In this document: positions 1 through 7,558 of the stretch, piece by piece
How positions within the stretch are numbered: the stretch's first letter is position 1
Layout: each line of letters opens with the position of its first letter
NCBI GenBank assembly: GCA_003136575.1
Contig: PLEX01000143.1
Span: 4,631-46,762, forward strand
Direction: 5' to 3'
Origin: Bryobacterales bacterium
Lineage (GTDB): Bacteria > Acidobacteriota > Terriglobia > Bryobacterales > Bryobacteraceae
DNA length: 42,132 nt
Position numbers and translations under genes: made by a program
Notes under the pieces: generated by a model
Seen by the model: only the letters and a program-made list of their open reading frames with translations
What the model was told of the DNA's origin: nothing
The model's database searches: none

Positions 1-1
1 T

Positions 2-109
2 GGCGTCGAAGCTGCCGCCGACCTTCATGCCTCGGCTGTATATCGCATGCATCTGGCGGCAAATTATGCGCGGCGGGCCATTCGCGCGGCGCTTTCGAGA
101 TCCGTGTAA
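2..109 (+). CDS. coxM: CO dehydrogenase FAD-binding (medium) subunit, C-terminal end only
   Basis: Frame 2 is open from the left edge to a TAA at 107-109 and encodes the last 35 residues of a protein whose start lies outside the window. The segment HASAVYRMHLAANYARRAI matches the usual end of the FAD-binding subunit of aerobic carbon monoxide dehydrogenase and related molybdenum hydroxylases (typically ...HASAEYRxHLAxVLxRRAL). The A of its TAA is also the first base of the ATG of coxG, so the two genes overlap by one base and are probably translationally coupled. Context and motif support each other, but with only 35 residues a xanthine-dehydrogenase-type FAD subunit cannot be excluded. Confidence 0.65.
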   Translation, partial: GVEAAADLHASAVYRMHLAANYARRAIRAALSRSV

Positions 110-540
110 TGAAGATCTCAGGGGCAGCGCAGGTGCCTTTCACTCCGGAGCGGACGTACGAACTGATGCAGGATCCGGCCGTGCTGTCGCGCGCAATCCC
201 CGGCTGCGAAAGCCTGGAACTCATCGGCGATGGCGAGTATCGCATGAAGATGAAGATGATTCTCGCCAGCTTTTCCGGCGCGTTTGATGGTAAGGTACGG
301 CTGATCGACCCGGTCCCGCCGACCAGCTTTCGGATGGTTGTGGAAGGCTCCGGCAAGATCGGCTTCATGAAGGGCGATGGGGCGCTGACGCTCACCGCGA
401 AAGACGGCGGGACGGAGGTGGCGTACGATGGCGATGCGCAGGTGGGTGGCACAATGGCGGCGGTAGGGCAAAGGCTGATCGACACGACCGCGCGAATGCT
501 CATTAAGCGGTTTTTCGAGAAGCTCTCCGCGGAGGCATAG
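109..540 (+). CDS. coxG: CoxG, SRPBCC-family CO dehydrogenase accessory protein
   Basis: This 143-residue protein has the CoxG form of the SRPBCC/START-like fold. It opens with a strand followed by VPFTPERTYELMQDP, then AIPGCESLELIGDGEY, then a KMKMILASFSGAFDGKVRL strand, and ends in an amphipathic helix with FFEKLSAEA. CoxG proteins are thought to help recruit or mature aerobic CO dehydrogenase at the membrane; many lineages have a C-terminal membrane tail, but this one ends without it. The ATG overlaps the TAA of the preceding coxM end by one base, so it is the last recognisable gene of a cox operon lying mostly to the left of the window. The substrate of the whole enzyme (CO or another aldehyde or heterocycle) cannot be told from here. 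Confidence 0.82.
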   Translation: MKISGAAQVPFTPERTYELMQDPAVLSRAIPGCESLELIGDGEYRMKMKMILASFSGAFDGKVRLIDPVPPTSFRMVVEGSGKIGFMKGDGALTLTAKDGGTEVAYDGDAQVGGTMAAVGQRLIDTTARMLIKRFFEKLSAEA

Positions 541-608
541 CATTGCGCTGTGGGGCAGGCGGTTCCGCCTGCCGTCTTAGTCGTCAAGCTCAATCAGGAA
601 TTCTGAAA

Positions 609-1787
609 ATGCCATTCCCCGGCGTCGACTATATCCTCTTCGATTCGCTGCTCTCTGCTCAGGAGCTTCTTGTGCGCCAGACCGCGCGCCGCTTTGTGGA
701 CGAGCGCGTGTTGCCCGTCATCCGCGACTGTTATCGCGACGCCGTCTTCCCCACGCACCTGATCGCCGAGCTCGCTGAACTCGGATTCCTGGGCGCCAAT
801 CTCGGCCCGGAATCGGAGCGCTATGGCTGCCCGGCCATGAACAATGTCGAGTATGGCCTGGTGATGCAGGAGCTTGAACGAGGCGATTCGGGGCTGCGCA
901 GTTTCGCATCGGTTCAGGGCTCGCTTGTGATGTACCCGATTCTGAATTTTGGCTCCCACGAGCAGAAATCGCGGTGGCTTCCGTTGCTGCAATCGGGCAA
1001 GGCGACGGGCTGCTTCGGCTTGACGGAACCCGACTTCGGCTCGAACCCCGCGGGCATGAAGACCCGCGCCGTGCGGGACGGTTCCGGTTGGGTCCTGAAC
1101 GGAGAGAAGACCTGGATCACCAACGGCTCCGCCGCCGATATTGCGGTCGTTTGGGCGCGGACCGAAGAAGGCATACAGGGCTTTCTGGTGGAGCGCGATA
1201 CCCCCGGCTTTACCGCAACCAACATTCACGATAAGTGGTCGATGCGCGCATCGGTCACGTCCAGTTTGTCGATGATCGATTGCCCGCTGCCGGAGACGGC
1301 GGCGCTGCCGGGTGCAAGGGGGTTGAAGGCGGCGCTCGCGTGCCTGACCCAGGCGCGTTTCGGAATCGGCTGGGGCGTGATTGGCGCGGCGATGGACTGC
1401 TACGAAACTGCGCGCTCTTACACGATAACCAGAACGCAGTTCGATGGCAAGCCGATCGCCAGCCATCAACTTGTGCAGGAGAAGCTGGCGTGGATGATTA
1501 CCGAAATCACCAAGGCGCAGTTGCTCGCGCTGCACTGCGGCAGGCTGAAGGACCAGGGCCGTCTCGATGCCGCTCACGTCTCGATGTTGAAGCGCAACAA
1601 CGTGACGATAGCGATTGAGTGCGCCCGGCTGAGCCGCGATCTGCTCGGAGCGAACGGCATCACGGGAGAGTATCCCGTGATGCGCCATCTGTGCAATCTC
1701 GAGACCGTGCGGACGTATGAGGGAACGGACCACATCCACGCGCTCGTGATTGGCGAGCGCGTGACCGGAATCCCGGCTTACCGGTAG
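609..1787 (+). CDS. gcdH: Glutaryl-CoA dehydrogenase (acyl-CoA dehydrogenase family)
   Basis: The product is a 392-residue FAD enzyme of the acyl-CoA dehydrogenase family that would oxidise and decarboxylate glutaryl-CoA to crotonyl-CoA in lysine/tryptophan or aromatic degradation. Visible signatures are RGDSGLRSFASVQ (residues 91-103, including the Arg typical of glutaryl-CoA dehydrogenases), GCFGLTEPDFGSNPAGMKTR (134-153), the catalytic-base Glu371 in TYEGTDHIHAL, and the ending GERVTGIPAY. The frame extends upstream to a TTG at 543, but the family N-terminus fits the ATG at 609, preceded by CAGGAA about 10 bases upstream. It lies 68 bp after coxG on the same strand. No glutarate-pathway genes flank it. 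Sub-family assignment is fairly firm; a related short-chain acyl-CoA dehydrogenase is the alternative. Confidence 0.88.
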   Translation: MPFPGVDYILFDSLLSAQELLVRQTARRFVDERVLPVIRDCYRDAVFPTHLIAELAELGFLGANLGPESERYGCPAMNNVEYGLVMQELERGDSGLRSFASVQGSLVMYPILNFGSHEQKSRWLPLLQSGKATGCFGLTEPDFGSNPAGMKTRAVRDGSGWVLNGEKTWITNGSAADIAVVWARTEEGIQGFLVERDTPGFTATNIHDKWSMRASVTSSLSMIDCPLPETAALPGARGLKAALACLTQARFGIGWGVIGAAMDCYETARSYTITRTQFDGKPIASHQLVQEKLAWMITEITKAQLLALHCGRLKDQGRLDAAHVSMLKRNNVTIAIECARLSRDLLGANGITGEYPVMRHLCNLETVRTYEGTDHIHALVIGERVTGIPAYR

Positions 1788-1857
1788 GTAGGAAGCGGAC
1801 GGGCCACGACACGACCACCCGGTCGGACCAGCGCAGCCATACACCCCTTGAGCTATC

Positions 1858-2004
1858 ATGTCTCTGGCGCCTTCAGAGCGCCGCCGTGTCCGCGGAAAGG
1901 ACTGCGTCCCTCTGAAATGCGTTGCTTCACTGAATCGCATCATCGAACTCTTTTCTGCCCGAGCTAGCGGACACCGGGCGCAAACAGAAAGGAGCTCCAC
2001 ATGA
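1858..2004 (+). other. Possible 48-codon leader ORF overlapping the ankyrin gene start
   Basis: An ATG at 1858 opens a 48-codon frame whose TGA (2002-2004) overlaps the ankyrin ATG in an ATGA arrangement, the classic geometry of translational coupling. The peptide is basic and resembles nothing I recognise. The strong AAAGGAG at 1988-1994 lies inside it and serves the ankyrin start. The rest of 1788-2000 holds nothing else I can name. The frame is most likely fortuitous. Confidence 0.18.
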
Positions 2005-3446
2005 GTCGCACTCTGCCAACCCACCGGATGAGCCACCATCCGGATCTCGACCAACTCAAACGGCAGGCTAAGGAACTTCTCAAGGCATTCCTCGCAGGCG
2101 ATTCCGATGCCTCGGCCGAAGTGAAGGCGCACTATGATCGCGTTGACCCCGCCGCTTTCTCTTTGCATGACGCGCAACTGGTTATTGCCCGGAGCTATGG
2201 ATTCGAAAGCTGGCCGAGGCTCAAGGCCTATGTCGATGGCGTCACCGTGGCGCGCCTTGCCGAGGCCGTCCGCGCCCGCAACATCGCCGAAGCTCGCCGG
2301 ATGTTGCAATCCCGCCCCGAGCTGGCTAATATGGCGATGTCGTACGGCGACGAGCACCGTCCCATTCACTTTGCAGTCATGAACCGCTCGCCAGAGATGG
2401 TGCGGCTCCTGATGCAGCACGGCGCCAGCGCCCGGGAAGGCATCGATCCACACCGCCCCGCCACGACCGCGTGGATGCTCGCCAAAGACCGGGGCTACGA
2501 CGAGATTGTTGCGATCATCGAAGACGAAGAACTTCGCCAGGAGTCGCCGGACCGGGAACAGCAGCAACCGGAAGAAGTCCGGGGCGATGAAGAGTTCCGC
2601 GACGCCGTCGCACAAAGCAATGTCGAATGGCTCCGTTCCCGTCACGCCGCAGGCACTTTGACCAACCCCATCCGCTGGCGCGAGGGCGGCCTCCTCACGG
2701 TCGCAGTCGAACACAACCGCCCGGACATTCTCACGCTGCTGCTCGATTACGGCTTCGACCCCAACGAGCGCGTTTCCCTGGGACAAGGCGATTGGGTCGC
2801 CTACTCGCAAGGTTATCCGCTCTGGACCTGCGCTGCGCTGGGCAGGCGCGAACTTGCCGAAATGTTGATCGCTCACGGCGCGGATCCCAATGTCCATGTC
2901 GATTCCAGCGGCTCTTCCGTCTACAGCGCCTACAGTCACAAACAGTGGGAAATGGTCGATCTTCTGCTGCGGCACGGCGGTGAGGTCACGGCGGATACTG
3001 CCGCCATCTACAGGCAGACACATCTGATCCGCGAGATGCTCGCCGGCGGCAAGGCCGATTCCGCGGAAGTCCTGCGCTTCGGCGCCAGCGGAGGCGCTCC
3101 CGAAATTGTCGAAATGGCTTTGGAAAAGATAGACTGGCCACGCGACGATACGCGCTGGTTCCGCATCCTCACCGAGCCTCTTTATTTCTGGCATCACATC
3201 CCGTGGCTGTACGCCGGAAACAAAGATTTCGATCGCGCAACCTATCTGACCTGTTTCCGGCTGATTCTCCGGCGATGCGAGCCGAATGTCAAGGGAGGCT
3301 TCGGCCGCACCGCGCTTCATGAGGTCGCTGCCATGCGCGACCACATTACCGAAGAAGAGACCGCCTCTTTTGCAAAAGAGCTCCTGAATGCCGGAGCCGG
3401 GGTCGGCGGCCGTGACGACATCTTGAAAAGCACCGCCCTGGGATAG
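2001..3446 (+). CDS. Ankyrin-repeat protein, ends early at an in-frame TAG
   Basis: The 481-residue product starts at an ATG 6 bases after a strong AAAGGAG (1988-1994). Its N-terminus (HPDLDQLKRQAKELLKAFLA) is a helical cap seen in a family of large ankyrin proteins of Acidobacteriota and Verrucomicrobiota. Ankyrin-type repeats follow, for example PIHFAVMNRSPEMVRLLMQH near residue 120 and ELAEMLIAHGADPNVHVD near 290. There is no signal peptide, so it is probably cytoplasmic and mediates protein-protein contacts; the partner is unknown. The frame ends at TAG 3444-3446, directly after STALG, where relatives read on with a Trp-Ala ankyrin helix. The same frame stays open and repeat-like to 3605. 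The true product is therefore either a protein shortened by 53 residues or the victim of one base error. Confidence 0.8.
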   Translation: MSRTLPTHRMSHHPDLDQLKRQAKELLKAFLAGDSDASAEVKAHYDRVDPAAFSLHDAQLVIARSYGFESWPRLKAYVDGVTVARLAEAVRARNIAEARRMLQSRPELANMAMSYGDEHRPIHFAVMNRSPEMVRLLMQHGASAREGIDPHRPATTAWMLAKDRGYDEIVAIIEDEELRQESPDREQQQPEEVRGDEEFRDAVAQSNVEWLRSRHAAGTLTNPIRWREGGLLTVAVEHNRPDILTLLLDYGFDPNERVSLGQGDWVAYSQGYPLWTCAALGRRELAEMLIAHGADPNVHVDSSGSSVYSAYSHKQWEMVDLLLRHGGEVTADTAAIYRQTHLIREMLAGGKADSAEVLRFGASGGAPEIVEMALEKIDWPRDDTRWFRILTEPLYFWHHIPWLYAGNKDFDRATYLTCFRLILRRCEPNVKGGFGRTALHEVAAMRDHITEEETASFAKELLNAGAGVGGRDDILKSTALG

Positions 3447-3605
3447 GCCTGCCGCTGGGGCCGGGTGAAAGTCGCGCGGCTCATGCTGGAACAGGGCGCC
3501 GACCCGGTGGAAGCGGATGCTGAACCCTGGGCTCGGCCGCGAGCCTGGGCGGAGAAACGGGGCCACGCGGCAATCATCGAGCTCCTGCGAGAGTACGGCG
3601 GCTGA
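3447..3605 (+). pseudogene. Stranded last ankyrin repeat, in frame beyond the amber stop
   Basis: Reading on from the TAG at 3444-3446 without changing frame gives 52 further codons to a TGA at 3603-3605. They contain VKVARLMLEQGADPVEADAE and then HAAIIELLREYGG, an unmistakable ankyrin helix-turn-helix-hairpin and final capping helix. With this segment the protein would be 534 residues long. The stop most simply reflects TGG (Trp) changed to TAG. The TGA lies one base before the first base of the convergent esterase gene's stop codon, leaving no room for a separate terminator. Confidence 0.75.
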
Positions 3606-3606
3606 T

Positions 3607-4893
3607 CTACTGGAACAATTGCGGCGTAAATTCCACCAGGTAATCCCGCCAGTTGAGCCATGTGTGCGCGCCCGCGCTGTCGCGGAAGCTGGCGTTGAAA
3701 CCGTGTTTGTTCAACAGGTCGACGGTAGCCCGGCTCGTAGTAATGAGTCCGTCGTCCCTGCCCGTGCTGAACCAGACGAGCTTCAGGCCTCTTTTCCAGG
3801 CCGCGTTATCCAGTTCGGCCATGTGCTGCGTTTCCCACGGCGTCGGCCCTGTGGCCGCGGGAGCTGGCGGCGCGGGTGCGGCCACTGCCGGACCGGTTGC
3901 CGCGCCCGGTCCGCGTCCACCACGTCCGCCGCCGAACGATCCAATCAGGCCCGAGCTGAAAACGCCAATATAGGAAAACTTATCCAGGTGCGGAATCGCG
4001 ATGTTGAGCGTCTGACTGCCACCCATCGAAAGCCCGGCAATCGCCCGGTGGGCGCGGTCCGTGATGATCCGGTAGTGGGTCTCCGCGTAAGGCATGATGT
4101 CCGTCATGAAATCCTGGGTGAATTCGTCGGGAGGAGGCGCAACGCCGGGAGTCGCGGCAGCCGCCGCGCCACGCCCGCCGCCACCGCCGCCCGTCGTGTT
4201 CTGCGTGTGCCCTGCGGGCATGATGACGACCATCGGCTTCACCTTCTTCTGCGCGATCAGGTTATCGAGGATGAAACCGGCACGGCCCACCGACGTCCAG
4301 CAATCGTCGTTGTCGCCCGCGCCATGCAGCAGATAGAAGACCGGAAATTTATCTTTGCCATTCTCATAGCCCGGCGGCGTGTAGACGTGCATGCGCCGGA
4401 ATTTCTTCAGCGTCGTCGAGTAGTACGTAACCGAGGCGACCGCGCCATGCGGCACGTCCTTCGTATCGAAATAATCCGAACCCGGCACCACAACCAGGCT
4501 CGATACGTTCGAGAGCGACTCGCTGACCGCCGCGTTGCGAGGATCGACCACGGTCACGCCGTCGACGTTGAAGCTGTAACGATATGCGCCGGCGTCCAGC
4601 GGCCCGACAGTCACTTCCCACACGCCGTTGGCTGCCTTCGTCATCGTGCCGCTCTGGCCGATGCCTGGAATGTCTCCGCCCGTGACGCGGACGCTTTGCG
4701 CCTGCGGATCGTTGATGCGGAATGTCACGTGCCTGTCCGCTGAAACTTCGGGCGACACGACGGGCGGAGCCTGCGGCCCTCTGCCACCGCGGCCGCTGCC
4801 GCCTCCGGCAGGAGGTTGGGCGAACGCCGGCGCAATACTCAGAGCTATCGTCGCAATTGCGGCCACGTGGCCGATTAAACTTCTCTTCAACAT
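3607..4893 (-). CDS. Exported esterase D-type hydrolase, feruloyl-esterase/XynZ-like
   Basis: The 428-residue product begins with a signal peptide (MLKRSLIGHVAAIATIALSI, cleavage likely after AFA). A Gly/Arg-rich linker follows, then an N-terminal immunoglobulin-like E-set domain of the type in XynZ-like esterases (about residues 50-145), then an alpha/beta hydrolase of the esterase D/feruloyl-esterase family. Catalytic residues are visible: Ser289 in GLSMGGS, Asp380 or 381 in GRDDGL, His410 in GAHTW. It would cleave ester-linked groups from plant or microbial polysaccharides in the periplasm or outside the cell. I chose the ATG at 4893 because CAGGAG lies 8 bases upstream; an in-frame ATG at 4923 adds ten residues and spoils the signal peptide. 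Two insertions (about residues 235-255 and 320-350) are Gly/Arg/Ala/Pro-rich and look like low-complexity loops. Confidence 0.8.
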   Translation of the reverse strand: MLKRSLIGHVAAIATIALSIAPAFAQPPAGGGSGRGGRGPQAPPVVSPEVSADRHVTFRINDPQAQSVRVTGGDIPGIGQSGTMTKAANGVWEVTVGPLDAGAYRYSFNVDGVTVVDPRNAAVSESLSNVSSLVVVPGSDYFDTKDVPHGAVASVTYYSTTLKKFRRMHVYTPPGYENGKDKFPVFYLLHGAGDNDDCWTSVGRAGFILDNLIAQKKVKPMVVIMPAGHTQNTTGGGGGGRGAAAAATPGVAPPPDEFTQDFMTDIMPYAETHYRIITDRAHRAIAGLSMGGSQTLNIAIPHLDKFSYIGVFSSGLIGSFGGGRGGRGPGAATGPAVAAPAPPAPAATGPTPWETQHMAELDNAAWKRGLKLVWFSTGRDDGLITTSRATVDLLNKHGFNASFRDSAGAHTWLNWRDYLVEFTPQLFQ

Positions 4894-4925
4894 GGTTTGA
4901 ACTCCTGAATCACTTTTCGCCATTC

Positions 4926-4931
4926 AGTATA
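4926..4931 (-). promoter_or_regulatory. Putative -10 box (TATACT) for the exported esterase
   Basis: TATACT on the minus strand matches TATAAT at five of six positions and lies about 32 bases before the ATG at 4893. A start point near 4919 would leave a short leader holding the CAGGAG ribosome site. No good -35 is visible at 16-18 bases upstream; the palindrome at 4935-4948 lies there instead. Confidence 0.45.
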
Positions 4932-4934
4932 TTA

Positions 4935-4948
4935 CCGGCAATTGCCGG
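4935..4948. promoter_or_regulatory. Perfect 14-bp palindrome, possible operator
   Basis: CCGGCAATTGCCGG is a perfect inverted repeat without a central spacer, in the short gap between the ppk2 stop and the esterase promoter. It sits immediately upstream of the TATACT -10 box, where a dimeric regulator would block polymerase. With no loop it is a poor terminator hairpin. An overlapping GCCGGG...CCCGGC pair (4944-4961) extends into the ppk2 end. Function is inferred from position only. Confidence 0.35.
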
Positions 4949-4952
4949 GCCG

Positions 4953-5825
4953 TTACCCGGCAAGCTGTTGACGAATGGAAAGCAACTCCCGCCGGCGCGC
5001 CGCAGTCGTCTTCGGGTATGCCAGCCGAAGATCGCGGAATGTGTTCAGCACGATCCGCGACACAATCAGACGCGCATTTGCCTTGTCGTCGGCCGGCACC
5101 ACATACCACGGCGCGATGCGGGTGCTTGTGGCCGAGAGGCAGGCTTCGTATGCCTGCGTGTACTCCGCCCAGTACTTTCTTTCTTCAACATCCGCCTGAC
5201 TGAACTTCCAGTTCTTTTGCGGGTCGTCGATGCGCTTGAGAAACCTCTTGCGCTGCTCTTCCTTTGAGAGATGCAGAAAAAACTTCACAATTTTCGTGCC
5301 GCTGCGGTGCAGGTGCTTCTCGAGATTCACAATGGATTCAAATCTGTGGCTCCAGATCGTATCCCGATCGATCAGCGCCGCGGGAATACGTTGCGCCTTC
5401 AGAATTGCCGGGTGCACGCGAACGATCAGCACTTCCTCGTAGTAAGAACGGTTGAAGATGCCGATGTGGCCCCTTTCCGGCAGCCGGCGCGCCGGGTTCC
5501 ATAGAAAGTCGTGATCCAGATCCTCCGCGCTGGGATGCTTGAAACTGACCACTTGGCAGCCCTGAGGATTAATTCCGGACATCACGTGTTTGATCATGCT
5601 GTCCTTCCCGGCCGCGTCCATTGCCTGGAAAATGAGCAGCAGCGACCAGGTATCGGATGCGTATAACAGGCTTTGTTGTTCGCTCAGTTGCCGGACATGG
5701 TCGGCAAGGGCCGTCTGGTATTCCTCCTGGGAGTGGTAAACCGGTTTGACCACGGTTGGCCAACTGTCCAGATGAACTTGCTTGCCCGGCTTGACCTTGA
5801 AATCGTCGGGATCGATCTTCTTCAT
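4953..5825 (-). CDS. ppk2: Polyphosphate kinase 2 family protein (PPK2)
   Basis: This 290-residue cytoplasmic enzyme belongs to the PPK2 family, which transfers phosphate between polyphosphate and nucleotides. The P-loop is [15 protein letters not shown] (residues 66-80), followed by [20 protein letters not shown] and DHDFLWN, then the lid/Walker B region [14 protein letters not shown] (about 119-132). The sequence style (INPQG...SFKxPSxEDLxHDFLW) is that of single-domain PPK2 enzymes of the class able to phosphorylate AMP and ADP, but class cannot be fixed from sequence reading alone. The ATG at 5825 has only a weak CAGGG upstream. It is divergent from the small gene at 5916 and co-directional with the esterase at 4893. 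An exopolyphosphatase gene lies about 27 kb away in the same window. Confidence 0.85.
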   Translation of the reverse strand: MKKIDPDDFKVKPGKQVHLDSWPTVVKPVYHSQEEYQTALADHVRQLSEQQSLLYASDTWSLLLIFQAMDAAGKDSMIKHVMSGINPQGCQVVSFKHPSAEDLDHDFLWNPARRLPERGHIGIFNRSYYEEVLIVRVHPAILKAQRIPAALIDRDTIWSHRFESIVNLEKHLHRSGTKIVKFFLHLSKEEQRKRFLKRIDDPQKNWKFSQADVEERKYWAEYTQAYEACLSATSTRIAPWYVVPADDKANARLIVSRIVLNTFRDLRLAYPKTTAARRRELLSIRQQLAG

Positions 5826-5915
5826 GGCAACCCTGTAACAAATATGACATTGACCGGGTGGCCTGTGTACTGCGTTGGCACTCCGGGTGCTGCGTCGTTA
5901 GCGAGGTCAGGTCCC

Positions 5916-6113
5916 ATGAACGATTCGAATCAAAAAGTCGTCGAAATGCACAAGATCGCCGCGCATGCGCATCTGGCGGCCGCCGATCAACACGGTAAGG
6001 GCGAGCATCTGAGCGGCCACGAACTCTCAAAGATCGCGCTGGAACACGCGACCAAAGCGTTCGAGTTAGCGCAGGCGGCCCACCGGGAATCGGAGAAACA
6101 CATTCCGAGGTAG
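5916..6113 (+). CDS. Small His/Ala-rich helical protein, conserved hypothetical
   Basis: The 65-residue product contains EMHKIAAHAHLAAADQHGKG followed by a second helix rich in Ala, His and Leu (LSGHELSKIALEHATKAFEL). It resembles small uncharacterised two-helix proteins with HAHAAA...GKGEHLS...HELSK that I remember from soil bacteria; no function is established. The many spaced histidines could bind metal or act as a buffer, but this is speculation. The ATG at 5916 is preferred over the longer in-frame extension to 5673, which would run inside ppk2 on the other strand. It stops five bases before the end of the convergent phosphatase gene. Confidence 0.6.
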   Translation: MNDSNQKVVEMHKIAAHAHLAAADQHGKGEHLSGHELSKIALEHATKAFELAQAAHRESEKHIPR

Positions 6114-6118
6114 TGTGG

Positions 6119-6889
6119 CTACTGTTTTCGTGAGACGAATTTCAGCACTTCGTCGGCCAGCGTCGGCACGGAAATGACGAAGTTGCCGCCGTAGATCGTG
6201 TCTTTGCCCGTGAAGTCGAAGGTGACGCAACCGGCTTCTTCGGCAATGATCTTGAGCGGAGCCAGGTCCCATGGCGCAGCCTGCGCTTCAATCCACACAT
6301 CGGCGCGGCCCGACGCGACCAGCATTGCGTCCAGACACCCGCCCGTGCTGCGAACCGTCCAGAATTCCGAAATCCAGTCGAGGAAATCGGCTTTGAAAGG
6401 ATAGCGGTGCATGAAGCCGATGCCGTTGCAGCAAAGCAACGCCTGGCTCTTCTTCGCGACCTTCGAGGATTGCATGCGCTTGCCGTCCCACCATGCGCCT
6501 TCCCCTTTTGCGCCTGAAAACATCTCGCCCGTCGCGGGGAAGTACTCGTGGCCAGCCACAATTCTGCCGCCTTCTTCAAGGCCGATCAGCATCGTCCAGG
6601 CGCGGGTGCCCCGGATAAAATCGCGCGTTCCGTCGATGGGATCGATGATCCAGCGGCGGCCATTCTTCGATTCGCGCGTGGCGCCCTCTTCGCCGAGCAG
6701 CCCATCCTCGGGGAAGGCAGCGGAGAGGGCATCCACGATGAGCTTTTCGCAGGCCTTATCGGCTACGGTGACCGGCGATTCGTCGGACTTTATTTCAATA
6801 CCCAGTGTTCCTTCGCGGATTTTCAGGGCGAGGATGCCGGCTTCGCGCGCTATGTCCGCGCCAATACTAAGTTCTTTCTCGTATGCCAT
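6119..6889 (-). CDS. Inositol-monophosphatase-family phosphatase (HisN/CysQ-like)
   Basis: The 256-residue product is a Mg-dependent sugar-phosphate phosphatase of the inositol monophosphatase superfamily. The metal-binding motifs are complete: GEEGA (residues 66-70), WIIDPIDGTRDFIRG (80-94) and APWDLAPLKIIAEEAG near residue 210. Length and spacing are normal. Substrates in the family include inositol-1-phosphate, histidinol phosphate, fructose-1,6-bisphosphate and 3'-phosphoadenosine-5'-phosphate. The WTMLIG and GAWWDGKRM segments are closest in feel to HisN-type histidinol phosphatases, yet no his genes are nearby. PAP phosphatase would fit the cysNC genes downstream in the window, but they are 14 kb away. 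No ribosome site is evident before the ATG at 6889. Confidence 0.8.
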   Translation of the reverse strand: MAYEKELSIGADIAREAGILALKIREGTLGIEIKSDESPVTVADKACEKLIVDALSAAFPEDGLLGEEGATRESKNGRRWIIDPIDGTRDFIRGTRAWTMLIGLEEGGRIVAGHEYFPATGEMFSGAKGEGAWWDGKRMQSSKVAKKSQALLCCNGIGFMHRYPFKADFLDWISEFWTVRSTGGCLDAMLVASGRADVWIEAQAAPWDLAPLKIIAEEAGCVTFDFTGKDTIYGGNFVISVPTLADEVLKFVSRKQ

Positions 6890-7022
6890 CTTGGATTTCG
6901 ATTTGACGCGTATGACTGACTCGGGCGTGCGCCGGTCTCATGTCCGCTATTACCAGACTACAAAGCCGTGTTGCGCGGCCCGGCTTTGGAATCGATCGCG
7001 GCGAATACGGACGAGCACAGGC

Positions 7023-7028
7023 TAAAAT
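7023..7028 (+). promoter_or_regulatory. Putative -10 box (TAAAAT) close to a start codon
   Basis: TAAAAT ends 7 bases before the ATG at 7036. No Shine-Dalgarno sequence is present, so transcription would begin at or very near the start codon and give a leaderless message. Confidence 0.4.
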
Positions 7029-7035
7029 AGTCTCG

Positions 7036-7425
7036 ATGGAAAACTTCCGCGATTTCCAACTGGGCCCGGACCCGTTTGGCCACACATGGCACGCGCTTTT
7101 TAAGTATCTCCAGACCGGCATCTCGATTCGCCACAGCGATTCGGTCGATGTCTGCTTTGTCGTTGAAAATGAAGACGGCGGCGAGAAGGCGCATAAAGTC
7201 GTTGTCCTGTCGCACCCGGAGATACGCGAATTCGGAAAACGGACCGGCAGGGTGATCACGGACACGTGGTGCTCCCGCATGGCGGCCTGCAAACTGCGCC
7301 AGACGATCGTGAACGGCGAGGACATGGATAAGGAGTACCTGATTGTCACACCGCGTGAGATCGAGGAATACGACGCCGCGATCCGCAAATGGGAAGCGGA
7401 GTGGATACGCACGCACGCGGCGTAG
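7036..7425 (+). CDS. Conserved hypothetical protein, 129 residues
   Basis: I do not recognise the family. From the ATG at 7036 the protein is 129 residues, soluble and mixed alpha/beta, with a central segment of beta strands (VDVCFVVENEDGG, KAHKVVVLSHPEI) and a charged C-terminal helix (REIEEYDAAIRKWEAEW). It has two cysteines, no signal peptide and no membrane segment. The frame extends upstream to 6940, but that part runs into low-complexity arginine-rich residues and the -10 box at 7023-7028, so the shorter start is preferred. It is divergent from the phosphatase gene and followed by an outer-membrane protein gene on the same strand. Base composition and codon use look like the neighbouring real genes. 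Confidence 0.65.
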   Translation: MENFRDFQLGPDPFGHTWHALFKYLQTGISIRHSDSVDVCFVVENEDGGEKAHKVVVLSHPEIREFGKRTGRVITDTWCSRMAACKLRQTIVNGEDMDKEYLIVTPREIEEYDAAIRKWEAEWIRTHAA

Positions 7426-7465
7426 GCTTGGCCTGGCCATATTTTCCAATTCGCCCCGGCCGCTT

Positions 7466-7487
7466 GTTCAGTTCCCCCGAACTCAAC
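7466..7487 (+). terminator. Short hairpin after the hypothetical gene, terminator-like without T tract
   Basis: GTTCAGTTC (7466-7474) pairs with GAACTCAAC (7479-7487) over a CCCC loop with one mismatch. It lies 40 bases after the stop at 7425. No run of T follows, so if it ends transcription it is not a classical intrinsic terminator. Confidence 0.25.
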
Positions 7488-7543
7488 ATTGCACGCCTCC
7501 TATGAGAAAAAGGAGAAGACGTCCTGCGTGGAAAAGTGGGGCT

Positions 7544-7552
7544 TGCTAATGT
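7544..7552 (+). promoter_or_regulatory. Putative extended -10 (TGcTAATGT) for the outer-membrane protein gene
   Basis: TGC-TAATGT forms an extended -10 element ending 6 bases before the ATG at 7559. There is no Shine-Dalgarno site, consistent with a leaderless message. Confidence 0.4.
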
Positions 7553-7558
7553 ATCTTT

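Noticed and set aside
594-3566. A 990-codon open frame on the minus strand across the gcdH and ankyrin genes
   Set aside because: It is antisense to two clear genes, shows no family features and arises from the high GC content.
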